NCBI RefSeq assembly: GCF_015221875.1
Contig: NZ_JACYGY010000001.1
Coordinates: forward strand, 2,480,001 to 2,544,000
Length of the DNA: 64,000 bases
Direction: 5' to 3'
DNA from: Dyadobacter subterraneus
GTDB taxonomy: Bacteria > Bacteroidota > Bacteroidia > Cytophagales > Spirosomataceae
Numbering within the stretch: the first letter of the stretch is position 1; every line of letters starts with the position of its first letter. Below are positions 19,587-27,461 of the stretch, piece by piece. Position numbers and translations under genes: made by a program. Under the pieces are notes generated by a model. It was given only the letters and a program-made list of their open reading frames with translations, did no database searches and had not been told where the DNA came from.

Positions 19587-19994
19587 ATGAAGGAACAAAA
19601 CATGATCAAACCGCAAACACTTTTCATAGCCACAGCCTTCCTTGTTTCACTGGCGAATTTTCTGTTTCTCAAATCTGAAATTGATATTCAGCTTTATGAT
19701 ACTTACTATGTAATTTCACAACAGTTTTTCGCTCAACTGCTTTCTCTTATTTGCATTGCCTGCTTTACGCTCTATTTTATTTATGCCAGATTCATAGTGC
19801 CTTTGCAAAATCCGTTAGGATATATTCATTACATCCTGACCGTGATTCCTGTTCTAATATTGGTATTAAAACCAAGCGATGACATGCAAACAATGACTCT
19901 GATTGCCATTATTGCAGCCGGCCTTTTGGTGCTCGGGCAAATTTTTATGATTGTAAATATTGTTCGCACGAGGCGTTCTGAAACTGAGGACTGA
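19587..19994 (+). CDS. Small four-helix membrane protein resembling part of cytochrome oxidase subunit I
   Basis: A 135-residue protein with four predicted membrane helices (about 8-27, 48-72, 81-98 and 103-126). The segment IDIQLYDTYYVISQQFFAQL is strikingly like the conserved DIxLHDTYFVVAHFHY region of heme-copper oxidase subunit I, and PLGYIHYILTVIPV resembles the following LGKIHFWL helix. The two haem/copper-ligand His of HFHY are replaced (QQFF), so it cannot be a catalytic subunit. It may be a remnant or a repurposed mini-paralogue. It stands alone, with no oxidase genes adjacent; the nearest terminal oxidase is cydAB, an unrelated type. The frame is convincing because the hydrophobic periodicity and charges are regular. 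Function unknown. Confidence 0.65.
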   Translation: MKEQNMIKPQTLFIATAFLVSLANFLFLKSEIDIQLYDTYYVISQQFFAQLLSLICIACFTLYFIYARFIVPLQNPLGYIHYILTVIPVLILVLKPSDDMQTMTLIAIIAAGLLVLGQIFMIVNIVRTRRSETED

Positions 19995-20098
19995 AAATCA
20001 ATGTAACCTGACATTTCTTAATTAATTGACTAAGCTTCTAGGAAAGTTACAGCGGCAGAGTTTACCTTTATTGTCACTTAACAATCTTCAATTAGCCA

Positions 20099-21766
20099 AT
20101 GAAAATTATTTCACACCTCAAAAAAATTCTACTGGTATTTTGCCTTTTCCTATGTTCCAATTTAGTTTCGGCGCAACAGTACGTATTTTTTCTTCATAAT
20201 AAATTCATCGAAGAAAACGATTTAGACGCAAAGCATCCGGATTATGGAATAGCTGAATATGACCAGATTCTGGATTATTATACAAAACAAAATTTTGTAG
20301 TTATCAGTGAAAAACGTCCGGGGAAAACAGATGTAAAATTGTATGCACAAAAAGTTGTTAATCAAATTGACAGCTTATTATCGAAAGGCATAAAACCCTC
20401 GAAAATCACTGTTATCGGCACTTCCAAAGGCGGTTACATTGCACAGTTTGTTTCAAGCCTGGCAAAAAATAAAGATCTGAATTATGTTTTTATCGGGGGC
20501 TGTGGAGAGGAAGATATTGTTAAAATTCCGGATATAAATTTCAGCGGGAATATTTTATCCATTTATGAAAAAAGTGATACAATTGGTCAGTCATGCACCA
20601 ATATGAAACTGAAATCGGTTAATACCATTAGCCGGTATAAAGAGATTGAATTGAATACGGGATTGAAGCACGGATTTCTTTTCAAAGCACTACCAGAATG
20701 GCTCGAACCATCTTCAAAATGGGCCAAACAGGAATATGGAACCGTACCTGCCCGGAAAAATTCGCCGGTTAAGAAATCTGCCCAAAGTACAAGTCTGAAT
20801 TTAGCATATAGAATTGATTCCTTGCTTAGGGCGCCAACCAAAAAGCCGTTTAACGGAATTGTGCTAATTTCAAAAAATGGATTTACCAGGTATTCCAAAG
20901 TTCAGGGTTTCTCAGATATCGGTAAAAAGAAGCCGCTAAAATTCGATGACCAGTTTGTGATCGGTTCAATCAGTAAGCAATTTACTGCAGTGTTATTACT
21001 AAAAGAATATGAAAGAGGTCGTGTTCAACTCAATGTTCCCATCCGTAATTATTTGCCCGAATTAACGCAGTCATGGGTAGATTCAGTTACTGTGGACCAG
21101 CTTTTGACACATATGCATGGCATATCGGTGCTGGATAAACCGCTTGATTTTAAACCTGGTACAAAATATGCATATTCCCAGATTGGTTATGAGCTGTTGG
21201 CACGGATTATTGAAAAGACGTCGGGGAAATCGTTTGCCTCTTTGTCAGCCGCACTTTTTAAGAAATGTAAAATGTACAACACATTTCACCCGGATGTGAA
21301 GCAATACCAAAATCTCGTAAATGGTTATACCGAACAGGAAAACGGGAAACTCGCTGTTGAAAATACAACATTTCAAAACTATGTGGCCGCAGGCTCCTTT
21401 ATTTCAACAGCGCACGATTTGCTGCTCTGGAATAAATGTTTGCATGAGGGAAAGATTTTATCTCTGAAAACATACCGACTGATGATAGCTAAAAAACCGG
21501 AGGCGAAAAGAAATCATCCAATATTTGGCAACGTTGAATATGGTTACGGCATCACGCACGACACGAAGGACGGTATTCTGCAACTCGGACAAACAGGTTT
21601 TGCACCCGGATTTATTTCCATGGATTTTTATTTCCCCGATACAAAAACCAGTGTCATTGCTTTTGATAATGTAGTTTGGGATGATAACGATTTGCAGAAG
21701 GCATTTTTGTATCACACAAAGATTCTTGAAATCGTAAGAGAAAATATTTTGAACAAGAAAAAATAA
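20099..21766 (+). CDS. Secreted two-domain hydrolase: alpha/beta-hydrolase plus class C beta-lactamase-like serine hydrolase
   Basis: A 555-residue protein with a Sec signal peptide ending VSAQ. Residues about 25-215 form an alpha/beta-hydrolase-like domain with nucleophile elbow VIGTSKGG (S109). Residues about 235-545 form a class C beta-lactamase-related domain with the SxxK motif GSISK (S290, K293). The usual Y-x-N motif is Y359-S360-Q361, and the K/H-T-G motif reads Q498-T499-G500, so this is probably an esterase or peptidase-type penicillin-binding relative rather than a true beta-lactamase. The fusion of two serine hydrolases in one exported chain is unusual. It is a single gene, convergent with tetR and separated from it by a perfect hairpin. 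Substrate unknown. Confidence 0.85.
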   Translation: MKIISHLKKILLVFCLFLCSNLVSAQQYVFFLHNKFIEENDLDAKHPDYGIAEYDQILDYYTKQNFVVISEKRPGKTDVKLYAQKVVNQIDSLLSKGIKPSKITVIGTSKGGYIAQFVSSLAKNKDLNYVFIGGCGEEDIVKIPDINFSGNILSIYEKSDTIGQSCTNMKLKSVNTISRYKEIELNTGLKHGFLFKALPEWLEPSSKWAKQEYGTVPARKNSPVKKSAQSTSLNLAYRIDSLLRAPTKKPFNGIVLISKNGFTRYSKVQGFSDIGKKKPLKFDDQFVIGSISKQFTAVLLLKEYERGRVQLNVPIRNYLPELTQSWVDSVTVDQLLTHMHGISVLDKPLDFKPGTKYAYSQIGYELLARIIEKTSGKSFASLSAALFKKCKMYNTFHPDVKQYQNLVNGYTEQENGKLAVENTTFQNYVAAGSFISTAHDLLLWNKCLHEGKILSLKTYRLMIAKKPEAKRNHPIFGNVEYGYGITHDTKDGILQLGQTGFAPGFISMDFYFPDTKTSVIAFDNVVWDDNDLQKAFLYHTKILEIVRENILNKKK

Positions 21767-21768
21767 TC

Positions 21769-21808
21769 AGATCCGGACTATCTAAAATGAGCAGATTGGT
21801 CCGGATCT
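21769..21808. terminator. Bidirectional hairpin between convergent serine hydrolase and tetR
   Basis: AGATCCGGAC (21769-21778) and GTCCGGATCT (21799-21808) are exact complements with a 20-base loop, flanked by A-rich and T-rich ends. It ends one base before the tetR stop codon. Confidence 0.7.
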
Positions 21809-21809
21809 T

Positions 21810-22391
21810 CTATTTTATTCCTTCAAGCGCAACACTGACGATATCATTATAAATATCTTTTTTCACGCCTGATTTTGCTGCAACGCGTAATCCGGAAATC
21901 GTATTGAAAAGAAAACGGGCAACAGCTCTTGGATTTTTATCTTTTGAGATTTCTCCTGATTCCTGGCCCTTTACAATGAGCTGAAAAAAGGCATTTTCAA
22001 TATCCTGCATATTTTCATGTACAATTTTATCAATTTCTTCATCATGCGGCGCAAGCTCGACGGTACTATTCACCATAAAACAGCCCTTGGGAAGTTTGTC
22101 GGTAAAACTGTCGTGAACCAGCATTTTAAAAATTTCTTCCAGCGAAGCCATGGTATTTTTTGACTGGTTGACCATATCAATCAATCCACCGGCTGCCTGA
22201 GCACGATACCTTTCCAAAGCAGCAATGTAGAGCTTACGTTTATCCCCAAACGTGTCGTAAATACTGGATCGGCTAAGTCCCAATGCGTCAACCACGTCCT
22301 GCATGGAAGAAGCGTTGTAGCCTTTATACCAAAACAGATCAACCGCCTTATTCAATATCGCTTCCTGATCGAATTCTTTTGTACGTGCCAT
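21810..22391 (-). CDS. TetR/AcrR family transcriptional regulator
   Basis: A 193-residue repressor-type regulator. The N-terminal helix-turn-helix (about 10-57) reads AILNKAVDLFWYKGYNASSM then DALGLSRSSIYDTFGDK, a standard TetR DNA-binding domain. The C-terminal ligand domain (about 80-190) includes KGCFMVNSTVELAPHDEEI, typical of the TetR subgroup that controls oxidoreductase or efflux genes. It lies 75 bp downstream of the SDR gene on the same strand. It has its own palindrome GGAACAATTGTTCC and a TAACTTTG element immediately upstream, so it probably represses itself and the SDR gene, which carries near-identical palindromes. Ligand unknown. Confidence 0.92.
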   Translation of the reverse strand: MARTKEFDQEAILNKAVDLFWYKGYNASSMQDVVDALGLSRSSIYDTFGDKRKLYIAALERYRAQAAGGLIDMVNQSKNTMASLEEIFKMLVHDSFTDKLPKGCFMVNSTVELAPHDEEIDKIVHENMQDIENAFFQLIVKGQESGEISKDKNPRAVARFLFNTISGLRVAAKSGVKKDIYNDIVSVALEGIK

Positions 22392-22400
22392 ATGCTGAAA

Positions 22401-22427
22401 AACTTTGCTGAATCACTCAGCAAAGTT
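22401..22427. repeat. Perfect inverted repeat in the tetR promoter/leader
   Basis: AACTTTGCTGA (22401-22411) and TCAGCAAAGTT (22417-22427) are exact complements with a five-base centre. It overlaps the tetR -7 element, so it could be a second protein-binding site or a leader hairpin. Confidence 0.6.
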
Positions 22428-22428
22428 A
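22421..22428 (-). promoter_or_regulatory. Bacteroidota-type -7 element of tetR
   Basis: On the minus strand the sequence reads TAACTTTG, an exact match to the TAnnTTTG consensus of Bacteroidota promoters, about 30 bp before the tetR ATG and 8 bp downstream of the palindromic operator. Confidence 0.55.
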
Positions 22429-22436
22429 GTTTATTT

Positions 22437-22450
22437 GGAACAATTGTTCC
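22437..22450. promoter_or_regulatory. Palindromic operator in front of tetR
   Basis: GGAACAATTGTTCC is a perfect 14-bp palindrome. Near-identical sites precede the SDR gene (23246-23259, 23277-23290). Placement just upstream of the -7 element fits autorepression by the TetR protein. Confidence 0.75.
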
Positions 22451-22466
22451 GTATTTGGACCTGAAA

Positions 22467-23222
22467 TTAATTCAAAACCGCATTTACAGTTAATCCGCCA
22501 TCAACGACGATCTCAGTTCCGGTAATAAACGACGAGTCCGATGAAGCCAGGAACAAAACGGTTTTTGCAATTTCCTCGGACTGAGCAAATCTGTTTAATA
22601 GAATTTTTTTACCTAACACATCTCCGAAGCCAGCGACTTCTTCATGGCTCAAACCTAACTTTCCGTATAACGGCGTTTCAACCGGACCCGGAGAAACGGC
22701 ATTAACACGGATTTTTCTTGGCGCAAGTTCTGTGGCAAATACCCTGTTGAAAGATAAAACCGCTCCTTTGCTTCCGGCATATGCTGCTGAATTGGGCATA
22801 CCTACATGGGCATTTATCGAGGTGTTAAAAATAATAGAGCCACCATCATTCAGTATCGGCAGAAATTTTTGGACTGTGAAAAATGTACCTTTTACATTGA
22901 TATTCATAATGTCGTCGTAGTGTTCTTCCGTTGCAGATTCCAAAGGCGAAAAAGTGGCAAGGCCGGCATTAAGGAACAAAATATCGATGTTGCCAAATTT
23001 GTTTTTCACACTTTCTACCAGTTTATCCAGCGAGGAAAGATTGGCTTGGTCAGCAACAAATCCGGTCACATTTAATTCTTTGGATGCCTGATCCAGAAAT
23101 TCTTTATTTCTTCCGGTAATGATTACCTGCGCACCTTGTGCTGCAAATTCTTTGGCTGTGGCATAACCAATTCCACTATTTCCACCGGTTACTACTGCGA
23201 CTTTGTTTTGAAGATTGCTCAT
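22467..23222 (-). CDS. Short-chain dehydrogenase/reductase (SDR family)
   Basis: A 251-residue classical SDR. It has the nucleotide-binding motif TGGNSGIG (about 13-20), the NAG-type strand motif LFLNAGLATF (about 83-92), a catalytic Ser within NTSINAH, the active-site YAGSK (Tyr and Lys), and the PGPVETP motif after it. The C-terminus ITGTEIVVDGGLTVNA is typical. Such enzymes reduce or oxidise sugars, quinones or ketones with NAD(P)H. The first gene of an SDR-tetR pair, it is flanked upstream by two palindromes that bracket its -7 element, so it is the likely target of the TetR repressor and may detoxify the regulator's ligand. Substrate not predictable from the sequence. Confidence 0.93.
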   Translation of the reverse strand: MSNLQNKVAVVTGGNSGIGYATAKEFAAQGAQVIITGRNKEFLDQASKELNVTGFVADQANLSSLDKLVESVKNKFGNIDILFLNAGLATFSPLESATEEHYDDIMNINVKGTFFTVQKFLPILNDGGSIIFNTSINAHVGMPNSAAYAGSKGAVLSFNRVFATELAPRKIRVNAVSPGPVETPLYGKLGLSHEEVAGFGDVLGKKILLNRFAQSEEIAKTVLFLASSDSSFITGTEIVVDGGLTVNAVLN

Positions 23223-23245
23223 TTTTTATGTATTAAAATTTATAT

Positions 23246-23259
23246 GGAACGATTGTTCC
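23246..23259. promoter_or_regulatory. Operator 1 upstream of the SDR gene
   Basis: GGAACGATTGTTCC is an inverted repeat (GGAAC-N4-GTTCC) with one central asymmetry. It lies between the SDR start codon and its -7 element. Confidence 0.72.
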
Positions 23260-23260
23260 G

Positions 23261-23268
23261 TAAAGGTA
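23261..23268 (-). promoter_or_regulatory. -7 element of the SDR promoter, bracketed by operators
   Basis: On the minus strand this reads TACCTTTA, a 7/8 match to TAnnTTTG. It sits exactly between operators 1 and 2, so a bound repressor would occlude it. Confidence 0.5.
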
Positions 23269-23276
23269 ATAATTAC

Positions 23277-23290
23277 GGAATGATCATTCC
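23277..23290. promoter_or_regulatory. Operator 2 upstream of the SDR gene
   Basis: GGAATGATCATTCC is a perfect 14-bp palindrome, a variant of the GGAAC-N4-GTTCC sites, located on the far side of the SDR -7 element. Confidence 0.7.
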
Positions 23291-23716
23291 TAATTAAATG
23301 TAAAGTTTTTTTGTCGAAAAAAATGTATCTTAAAAAACACCAGAAGAAAGTCTGGAACACTCCAGTTTTATCTTTTTCGGAACAGACTGTTCCGTTCTAA
23401 TTTTATCGTTTCGTAAAGCGTTGTATCAAAGGTATATAGGCAGGTTCACCAGAGAAATGAACAGATTCATGTTTGATATGTTCTTTTTATCGATAAAAAT
23501 GAATGGTGAAAATCTCCCGGCGTAAAATTTCAGAATCGTTGATTTATACCATAGATTACACCATCTGTACTTTCAGGTTTACCACTGTATTCCGACATTT
23601 GTAATAAGTTAAATGAGGCGATTAAAACTTGTTGTACTTGCAGGAATTAATAGATGAAAATACTCCCCAACCGGAGTGAATATAAATTTGATTAAGGCTT
23701 CTAATGTTTAGAAATC
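23291..23716. promoter_or_regulatory. Divergent intergenic region with a fourth palindrome
   Basis: This 426-bp stretch separates SDR and the DUF983 gene and contains no gene. It holds CGGAACAGACTGTTCCG (23378-23394), a 17-bp palindrome with the same GGAAC/GTTCC half-sites but a five-base centre, and a smaller inverted repeat CTGGA-ACAC-TCCAG (23352-23365). The rest is AT-rich and must contain the DUF983 promoter, for which I see no clear element. Confidence 0.6.
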
Positions 23717-24097
23717 ATGAAAAATAACAGAGTTTACAGCGTATTGTTTAATAAATGTCCACGTTGCGGTCAGGGCGATTTTTTTGTTACTAAAAGCGCT
23801 TACAGTTTCAAATTCGATCAAATGAATAGAAACTGTCCGCATTGTGGTGAAAATCTGGTGCCGGAACCTGGATTTTATCAGGGCGCATTATATATGAGCT
23901 ATGCGTTTTATGTTGTTTTCATGCTGATCTACTTTTTCGTGTTCATTCATTTTTTTGAACCATATCTGGATTATTTTCTATACAGCATCATCCCGGTTTT
24001 GATTTTTTTAACTCCGCTATTTTACCGTATGGCCAGAAGAGCCTGGTTGGCAATATTTATAGCTCCCGCTCCGGAAGAGGCTGCTAATAAAAGATAG
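23717..24097 (+). CDS. DUF983 family membrane protein
   Basis: A 126-residue protein. The N-terminus carries a zinc-ribbon-like pair, CPRCGQGDFF (about 14-23) and CPHCGENL (about 40-47), followed by the family signature EPGFYQGALYMSYAF and two membrane helices (about 60-80 and 85-103). This is the standard layout of DUF983, found across Bacteroidota and Alphaproteobacteria, where its function is not established. It is a single gene, convergent with an AraC regulator and separated by a bidirectional hairpin. The palindromes upstream might also affect this gene, though they are about 320 bp away. Confidence 0.88.
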   Translation: MKNNRVYSVLFNKCPRCGQGDFFVTKSAYSFKFDQMNRNCPHCGENLVPEPGFYQGALYMSYAFYVVFMLIYFFVFIHFFEPYLDYFLYSIIPVLIFLTPLFYRMARRAWLAIFIAPAPEEAANKR

Positions 24098-24114
24098 TTT
24101 GAAGATTGATTGTG

Positions 24115-24165
24115 AAATTCATTTGGTGGTAAATCTGTGGTTAGGATTTATTGCCAAATGAATTT
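24115..24165. terminator. Bidirectional terminator between DUF983 and araC-type gene
   Basis: AAATTCATTTGG (24115-24126) is exactly complementary to CCAAATGAATTT (24154-24165), with further partial pairing inside the loop and T residues following. It lies between two convergent stop codons. Confidence 0.75.
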
Positions 24166-24176
24166 TTGTTATAAAA

Positions 24177-24959
24177 TTAAAATTTCTGGAATTCAGATGG
24201 TCTTACATTTACTAGTCCATAAAATGTATTACTGAATGTGGCGATGCTGTTGTAGCCGGTTTCGTATGCGATTTCGCTGATTGTTTTGTTGGTTTGCAAC
24301 AGCTGTTCCATGGCGCGGATCATCCGTGACAACTTTAAATATTGCAAAAAAGATGTTTCCAAAGTTGACTGGAATAATCTGGAAAATGTACGCGGGCTCA
24401 TACCGAACTCTTTTGAAATTACATCAAGATGCAAAGGCGCTTCCAGATTGTCTTGAATGTAATTAATGATCGGCTGCATCTTTTCGTGGTTTGTTGTTGG
24501 TAAAATAATGGGAAGCGGATGTTTACTGATTTTTGGTAACAGATTTTTTATGGTTGTCAAAAACTGATTTTCAAATGTATCCACGATAATTTCCCCACTC
24601 CAATTTTCTGTGAAAAGTAACATTTCGAGCAATAGATTATTGGCCGGATAAATGCCCATTCTGTCATAAAATGATTCAACCTGATTGTCAGCCATGTTAA
24701 AATATAGATTCCTTACAACCGAAGACCTGTTTTTTTGCTGGACAAAATGTTCCAGTCCCGGCGGTATCCAGATGAAATGTCTGGCCGGGAGAAAATAGGC
24801 TTTATCTTTTGTGTTTAAATAAGCGATACCGCCCTCAACATAAGTAAGTTGTCCTTTTTGATGCGCATGGTAAGGAAACAAATTTTCCATACGGTCATGC
24901 AAAACATAACTGGATTCGGGGTTTAAATCGATATTGACTAACTGTTCGGAAATATTCAT
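24177..24959 (-). CDS. AraC family transcriptional regulator (cupin + HTH)
   Basis: A 260-residue regulator. The N-terminal half is a cupin-like sensing domain (HAHQKGQLTYVEGGIAYL, FIWIPPGLEHFV). The C-terminal half (about 160-260) is a double helix-turn-helix of the AraC type: LDVISKEFGMSPRTFSRLF and ISEIAYETGYNSIATFSNTF, ending in NVRPSEFQKF. I chose ATG 24959; an in-frame TTG at 24977 would add six residues. It is transcribed divergently from the TolC/HlyD/MFS exporter with 88 bp between the two ATGs. That gap contains the palindrome TTGACAAATATTTGGCAA, a likely binding site. Local control of the exporter is the simplest reading. Confidence 0.9.
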   Translation of the reverse strand: MNISEQLVNIDLNPESSYVLHDRMENLFPYHAHQKGQLTYVEGGIAYLNTKDKAYFLPARHFIWIPPGLEHFVQQKNRSSVVRNLYFNMADNQVESFYDRMGIYPANNLLLEMLLFTENWSGEIIVDTFENQFLTTIKNLLPKISKHPLPIILPTTNHEKMQPIINYIQDNLEAPLHLDVISKEFGMSPRTFSRLFQSTLETSFLQYLKLSRMIRAMEQLLQTNKTISEIAYETGYNSIATFSNTFYGLVNVRPSEFQKF

Positions 24960-24970
24960 GATGGCCGGAA

Positions 24971-24988
24971 TTGACAAATATTTGGCAA
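24971..24988. promoter_or_regulatory. Palindrome between araC-type gene and exporter operon
   Basis: TTGACAAATATTTGGCAA reads as TTG-N2-AAATATTT-N2-CAA, an 18-bp inverted repeat centred between the divergent genes. It is a candidate operator for the AraC protein. Confidence 0.5.
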
Positions 24989-25019
24989 TATATAGAAAAG
25001 GCTTCTTTGGGTAACAAAT

Positions 25020-25027
25020 TACCTTTG
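25020..25027 (+). promoter_or_regulatory. -7 element of the exporter operon
   Basis: TACCTTTG matches TAnnTTTG exactly and lies 20 bp before ATG 25048. It overlaps an in-frame GTG at 25027, which argues against that GTG as the start. It also overlaps the small inverted repeat GGTAA-N4-TTACC (25010-25023). Confidence 0.5.
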
Positions 25028-25047
25028 TGTTGTCATCAATCCAATAT

Positions 25048-26388
25048 ATGTGTTACCGTCATAAATTAATTCTTTCTTCTCTTTTACTTTGTTCAGTTGC
25101 ATTTCAAAATACATTTGCAGAAACAAACCTCACTCCAAAGGACACGCTGAAACTTTCCTTGCAGCAAATCTGGCAGCAAGCTGAACTGCAAAATAAAAGT
25201 GTTAAAATCAGTCAGTTAAAAATAAATTCCAGTTTAGAAAACCTCAAAGACGCTAAGGCGGAACGTTTGCCTGAAATCAATACAGGGACAAAGTATGCAC
25301 GAATTTCTAATCTGCCCATTTATGAAAATGGTATTCTCAACACGCCCAGTTACTTTCCTGTTCTTCACAATTATTTTCAGCTGAATACGGAAGCTTCTGT
25401 TGTGGTTTACAATGGTCAGAAATTGAAAAATCAGGTTAAAGAGGAGGAAGTGGAAAATCAAATTTCTTCTATTGAAAAAGACATGACTGTTTCTGATATA
25501 AAATTCAAAGCAACGGCATATTATTTAGAACTCGAAAGAAATCTGCTTTTCAAGGATCTTGTGAATGCCAATATTCATGAACAACAAAAGCGGCTTGATC
25601 AGATACGTGAATTGTTTAAACATGGTGTGATCCTGCGCAGCGATGTGCTTCGGGCTGAACTTTCGTTGTCAAAACAAAAAATGCTTTTGGTTGAAATCGA
25701 AAATACTATTGCTATCAACAACCAGAAACTAGACGTATTGATCGGGCTGCCGGAAAATACTTTTTTAAATCCTTCCGAAGATGTCAAAAGCCAGGTAGAT
25801 TCCATCAAGTTGTACGACGAATACCTTACTGATGCGTTTTCCAATGCATACGGAATTCGTATTTCTGAAAAAGAAACAGAGCTGAAACAACTTGCTTTGA
25901 AAATTGTCAAATCAGGTAATCTGCCAAAAGTTACGGCATATGCAGAATACGGTTACACGTATCCACAGATTTTCCTGTATCCGTATGCGGGCGCGTTGTA
26001 TGGGCTCGGTCAGGCGGGCGTGAAAATTTCCTATACTTTGTCTTCGCTTTATCAGAATAAACACAAAGTGAAATCCGCTGAAATACAGGCTGAAAAGCAG
26101 CATTTGATTCATTCAAATGAGGAAGACGCGCTGCGTGTTCAGGTGAATGAAGCTTATGTGCGCTACAATGAATCTTTGAAAAGGGTAAAAGTTTCAGAAG
26201 AAAATATCCACCAGGCCAGTGAAACTTACCGGATTGTATACAATACGTATTTTAATCAACTGGCACTTTTGACGGATTTGCTGGACGCGGATACGCAATT
26301 ATTACAGTCAAAATTTGACCTTACTTCGGCTCAGATACGGGCCAAACTCGAATATTATTACCTCATGAAAACGATCGGCAATCTTTAA
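25048..26388 (+). CDS. TolC family outer-membrane efflux protein
   Basis: A 446-residue outer-membrane channel subunit. A signal peptide (about residues 1-24, ending TFAE) precedes two repeated helical hairpin regions typical of OEP/TolC proteins, for example ATAYYLELERNLLFKDLVNAN and VNEAYVRYNESLKRVKVSEENI, with HGVILRSDVLRAELSL between. TolC proteins trimerise into an outer-membrane barrel and periplasmic tunnel. It is the first gene of a three-gene operon followed 4 bp later by an HlyD adaptor. I chose ATG 25048 rather than GTG 25027 because the latter lies within the -7 element and upstream of the signal peptide. Confidence 0.9.
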   Translation: MCYRHKLILSSLLLCSVAFQNTFAETNLTPKDTLKLSLQQIWQQAELQNKSVKISQLKINSSLENLKDAKAERLPEINTGTKYARISNLPIYENGILNTPSYFPVLHNYFQLNTEASVVVYNGQKLKNQVKEEEVENQISSIEKDMTVSDIKFKATAYYLELERNLLFKDLVNANIHEQQKRLDQIRELFKHGVILRSDVLRAELSLSKQKMLLVEIENTIAINNQKLDVLIGLPENTFLNPSEDVKSQVDSIKLYDEYLTDAFSNAYGIRISEKETELKQLALKIVKSGNLPKVTAYAEYGYTYPQIFLYPYAGALYGLGQAGVKISYTLSSLYQNKHKVKSAEIQAEKQHLIHSNEEDALRVQVNEAYVRYNESLKRVKVSEENIHQASETYRIVYNTYFNQLALLTDLLDADTQLLQSKFDLTSAQIRAKLEYYYLMKTIGNL

Positions 26389-26392
26389 GAAA

Positions 26393-27457
26393 ATGGGCAC
26401 ACAGCAAAATCAATTTAACAATTCAGATAAATTAATCACCAGAATAACCGCCTGGATTGCCGGTTTCATCCTGCTCGGACTTTGTGCCTGGGGAGGCGAA
26501 ACTCTATGGGATCTTTGGAAATATGAAGAAACAGAGGACGCGCAGATTGAAGAATATATCAATCCGGTAACGTCCAGGGTAGGAGGGTTTATCCGTGATA
26601 TCCGGTATGAAGAAAATCAGTCTGTAAAAAAAGGAGATACGCTTCTGATTATTGATAACCGGGAATATCAGCTTGGGCAGGAAGAGGCGGAAGCGGCGTT
26701 GCTAAATGCAAAAGCGCAGATTTCGGTTTTAAAAAGTACCGTTGAAACTTCTTCCAAAAATGCAACAGTCAATGAAGGACAAATTGCGGCAGCCAAAGCA
26801 AAACTCTGGCACCAGGAGCAGGAATTTGCCCGTTATGAAAAGCTTTTGCAGGTTGAAGCAGTAACGCAGCAGCAATTTGAAAATGCTAAAACGGCGCTTG
26901 AAGTTGCCAAGGCGGATTATCAATCGTTTCAGGATACTTACAAGGCATCTTTGTCAAAAGTAAACGATATTAAAGTACAGCAGGAAGTAGCTGAGGCTGA
27001 AATAAAAAGAAGAGAAGCGATTCTGGATCGCAACAAACTTGATGTTTCCTACACCGTTGTGACTGCACCATATGATGGAAAAATGGGAAGAAAGACCATT
27101 CAAAACGGACAAATGATTCAGGCCGGACAGACTTTGGCTTACATTGTTGATCAGCAGGAAGGAAAATGGGTAATTGCAAATTTCAAAGAGACACAGATTC
27201 GTCATATGCATACCGGACAAATGGTCGATATAGAAACGGATGCATTACCGGGTGAACATTTCAACGGAAAAATTGTCTCACTTTCACCCGCAACAGGTTC
27301 AAGATTCTCGCTTTTACCACCCGATAATTCAACAGGAAATTTTGTGAAAATTACACAAAGAATACCTGTGAGAATTTTGCTGACTGATGCAAAAACTAAA
27401 ATAGAAAATCTTCGGGCCGGGATGAATGCGATGGTTCTTGTTAAAAAAGGAATCTGA
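26393..27457 (+). CDS. HlyD/EmrA family periplasmic adaptor (membrane fusion protein)
   Basis: A 354-residue adaptor with one N-terminal membrane anchor (about 18-42). A biotinyl-lipoyl half (INPVTSRVGGFIRDIRYEENQSVKKGDTLLII) is followed by a long coiled-coil hairpin (about 85-205), the second lipoyl half (VTAPYDGKMGRKTIQNGQMIQAGQ) and a beta-barrel domain ending NLRAGMNAMVLVKKG. It links the inner-membrane MFS pump to the TolC protein. It starts 4 bp after the tolC-type stop, and its own stop is 4 bp before the MFS ATG, so translation is tightly coupled. EmrA-like rather than RND-type because the third gene is an MFS pump. Confidence 0.93.
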   Translation: MGTQQNQFNNSDKLITRITAWIAGFILLGLCAWGGETLWDLWKYEETEDAQIEEYINPVTSRVGGFIRDIRYEENQSVKKGDTLLIIDNREYQLGQEEAEAALLNAKAQISVLKSTVETSSKNATVNEGQIAAAKAKLWHQEQEFARYEKLLQVEAVTQQQFENAKTALEVAKADYQSFQDTYKASLSKVNDIKVQQEVAEAEIKRREAILDRNKLDVSYTVVTAPYDGKMGRKTIQNGQMIQAGQTLAYIVDQQEGKWVIANFKETQIRHMHTGQMVDIETDALPGEHFNGKIVSLSPATGSRFSLLPPDNSTGNFVKITQRIPVRILLTDAKTKIENLRAGMNAMVLVKKGI

Positions 27458-27461
27458 ATTT

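Noticed and set aside
20935..21640. True beta-lactamase resistance gene
   Set aside because: SxxK is present but the Y-x-N and K-T-G motifs are changed and an esterase domain is fused, so resistance cannot be inferred.
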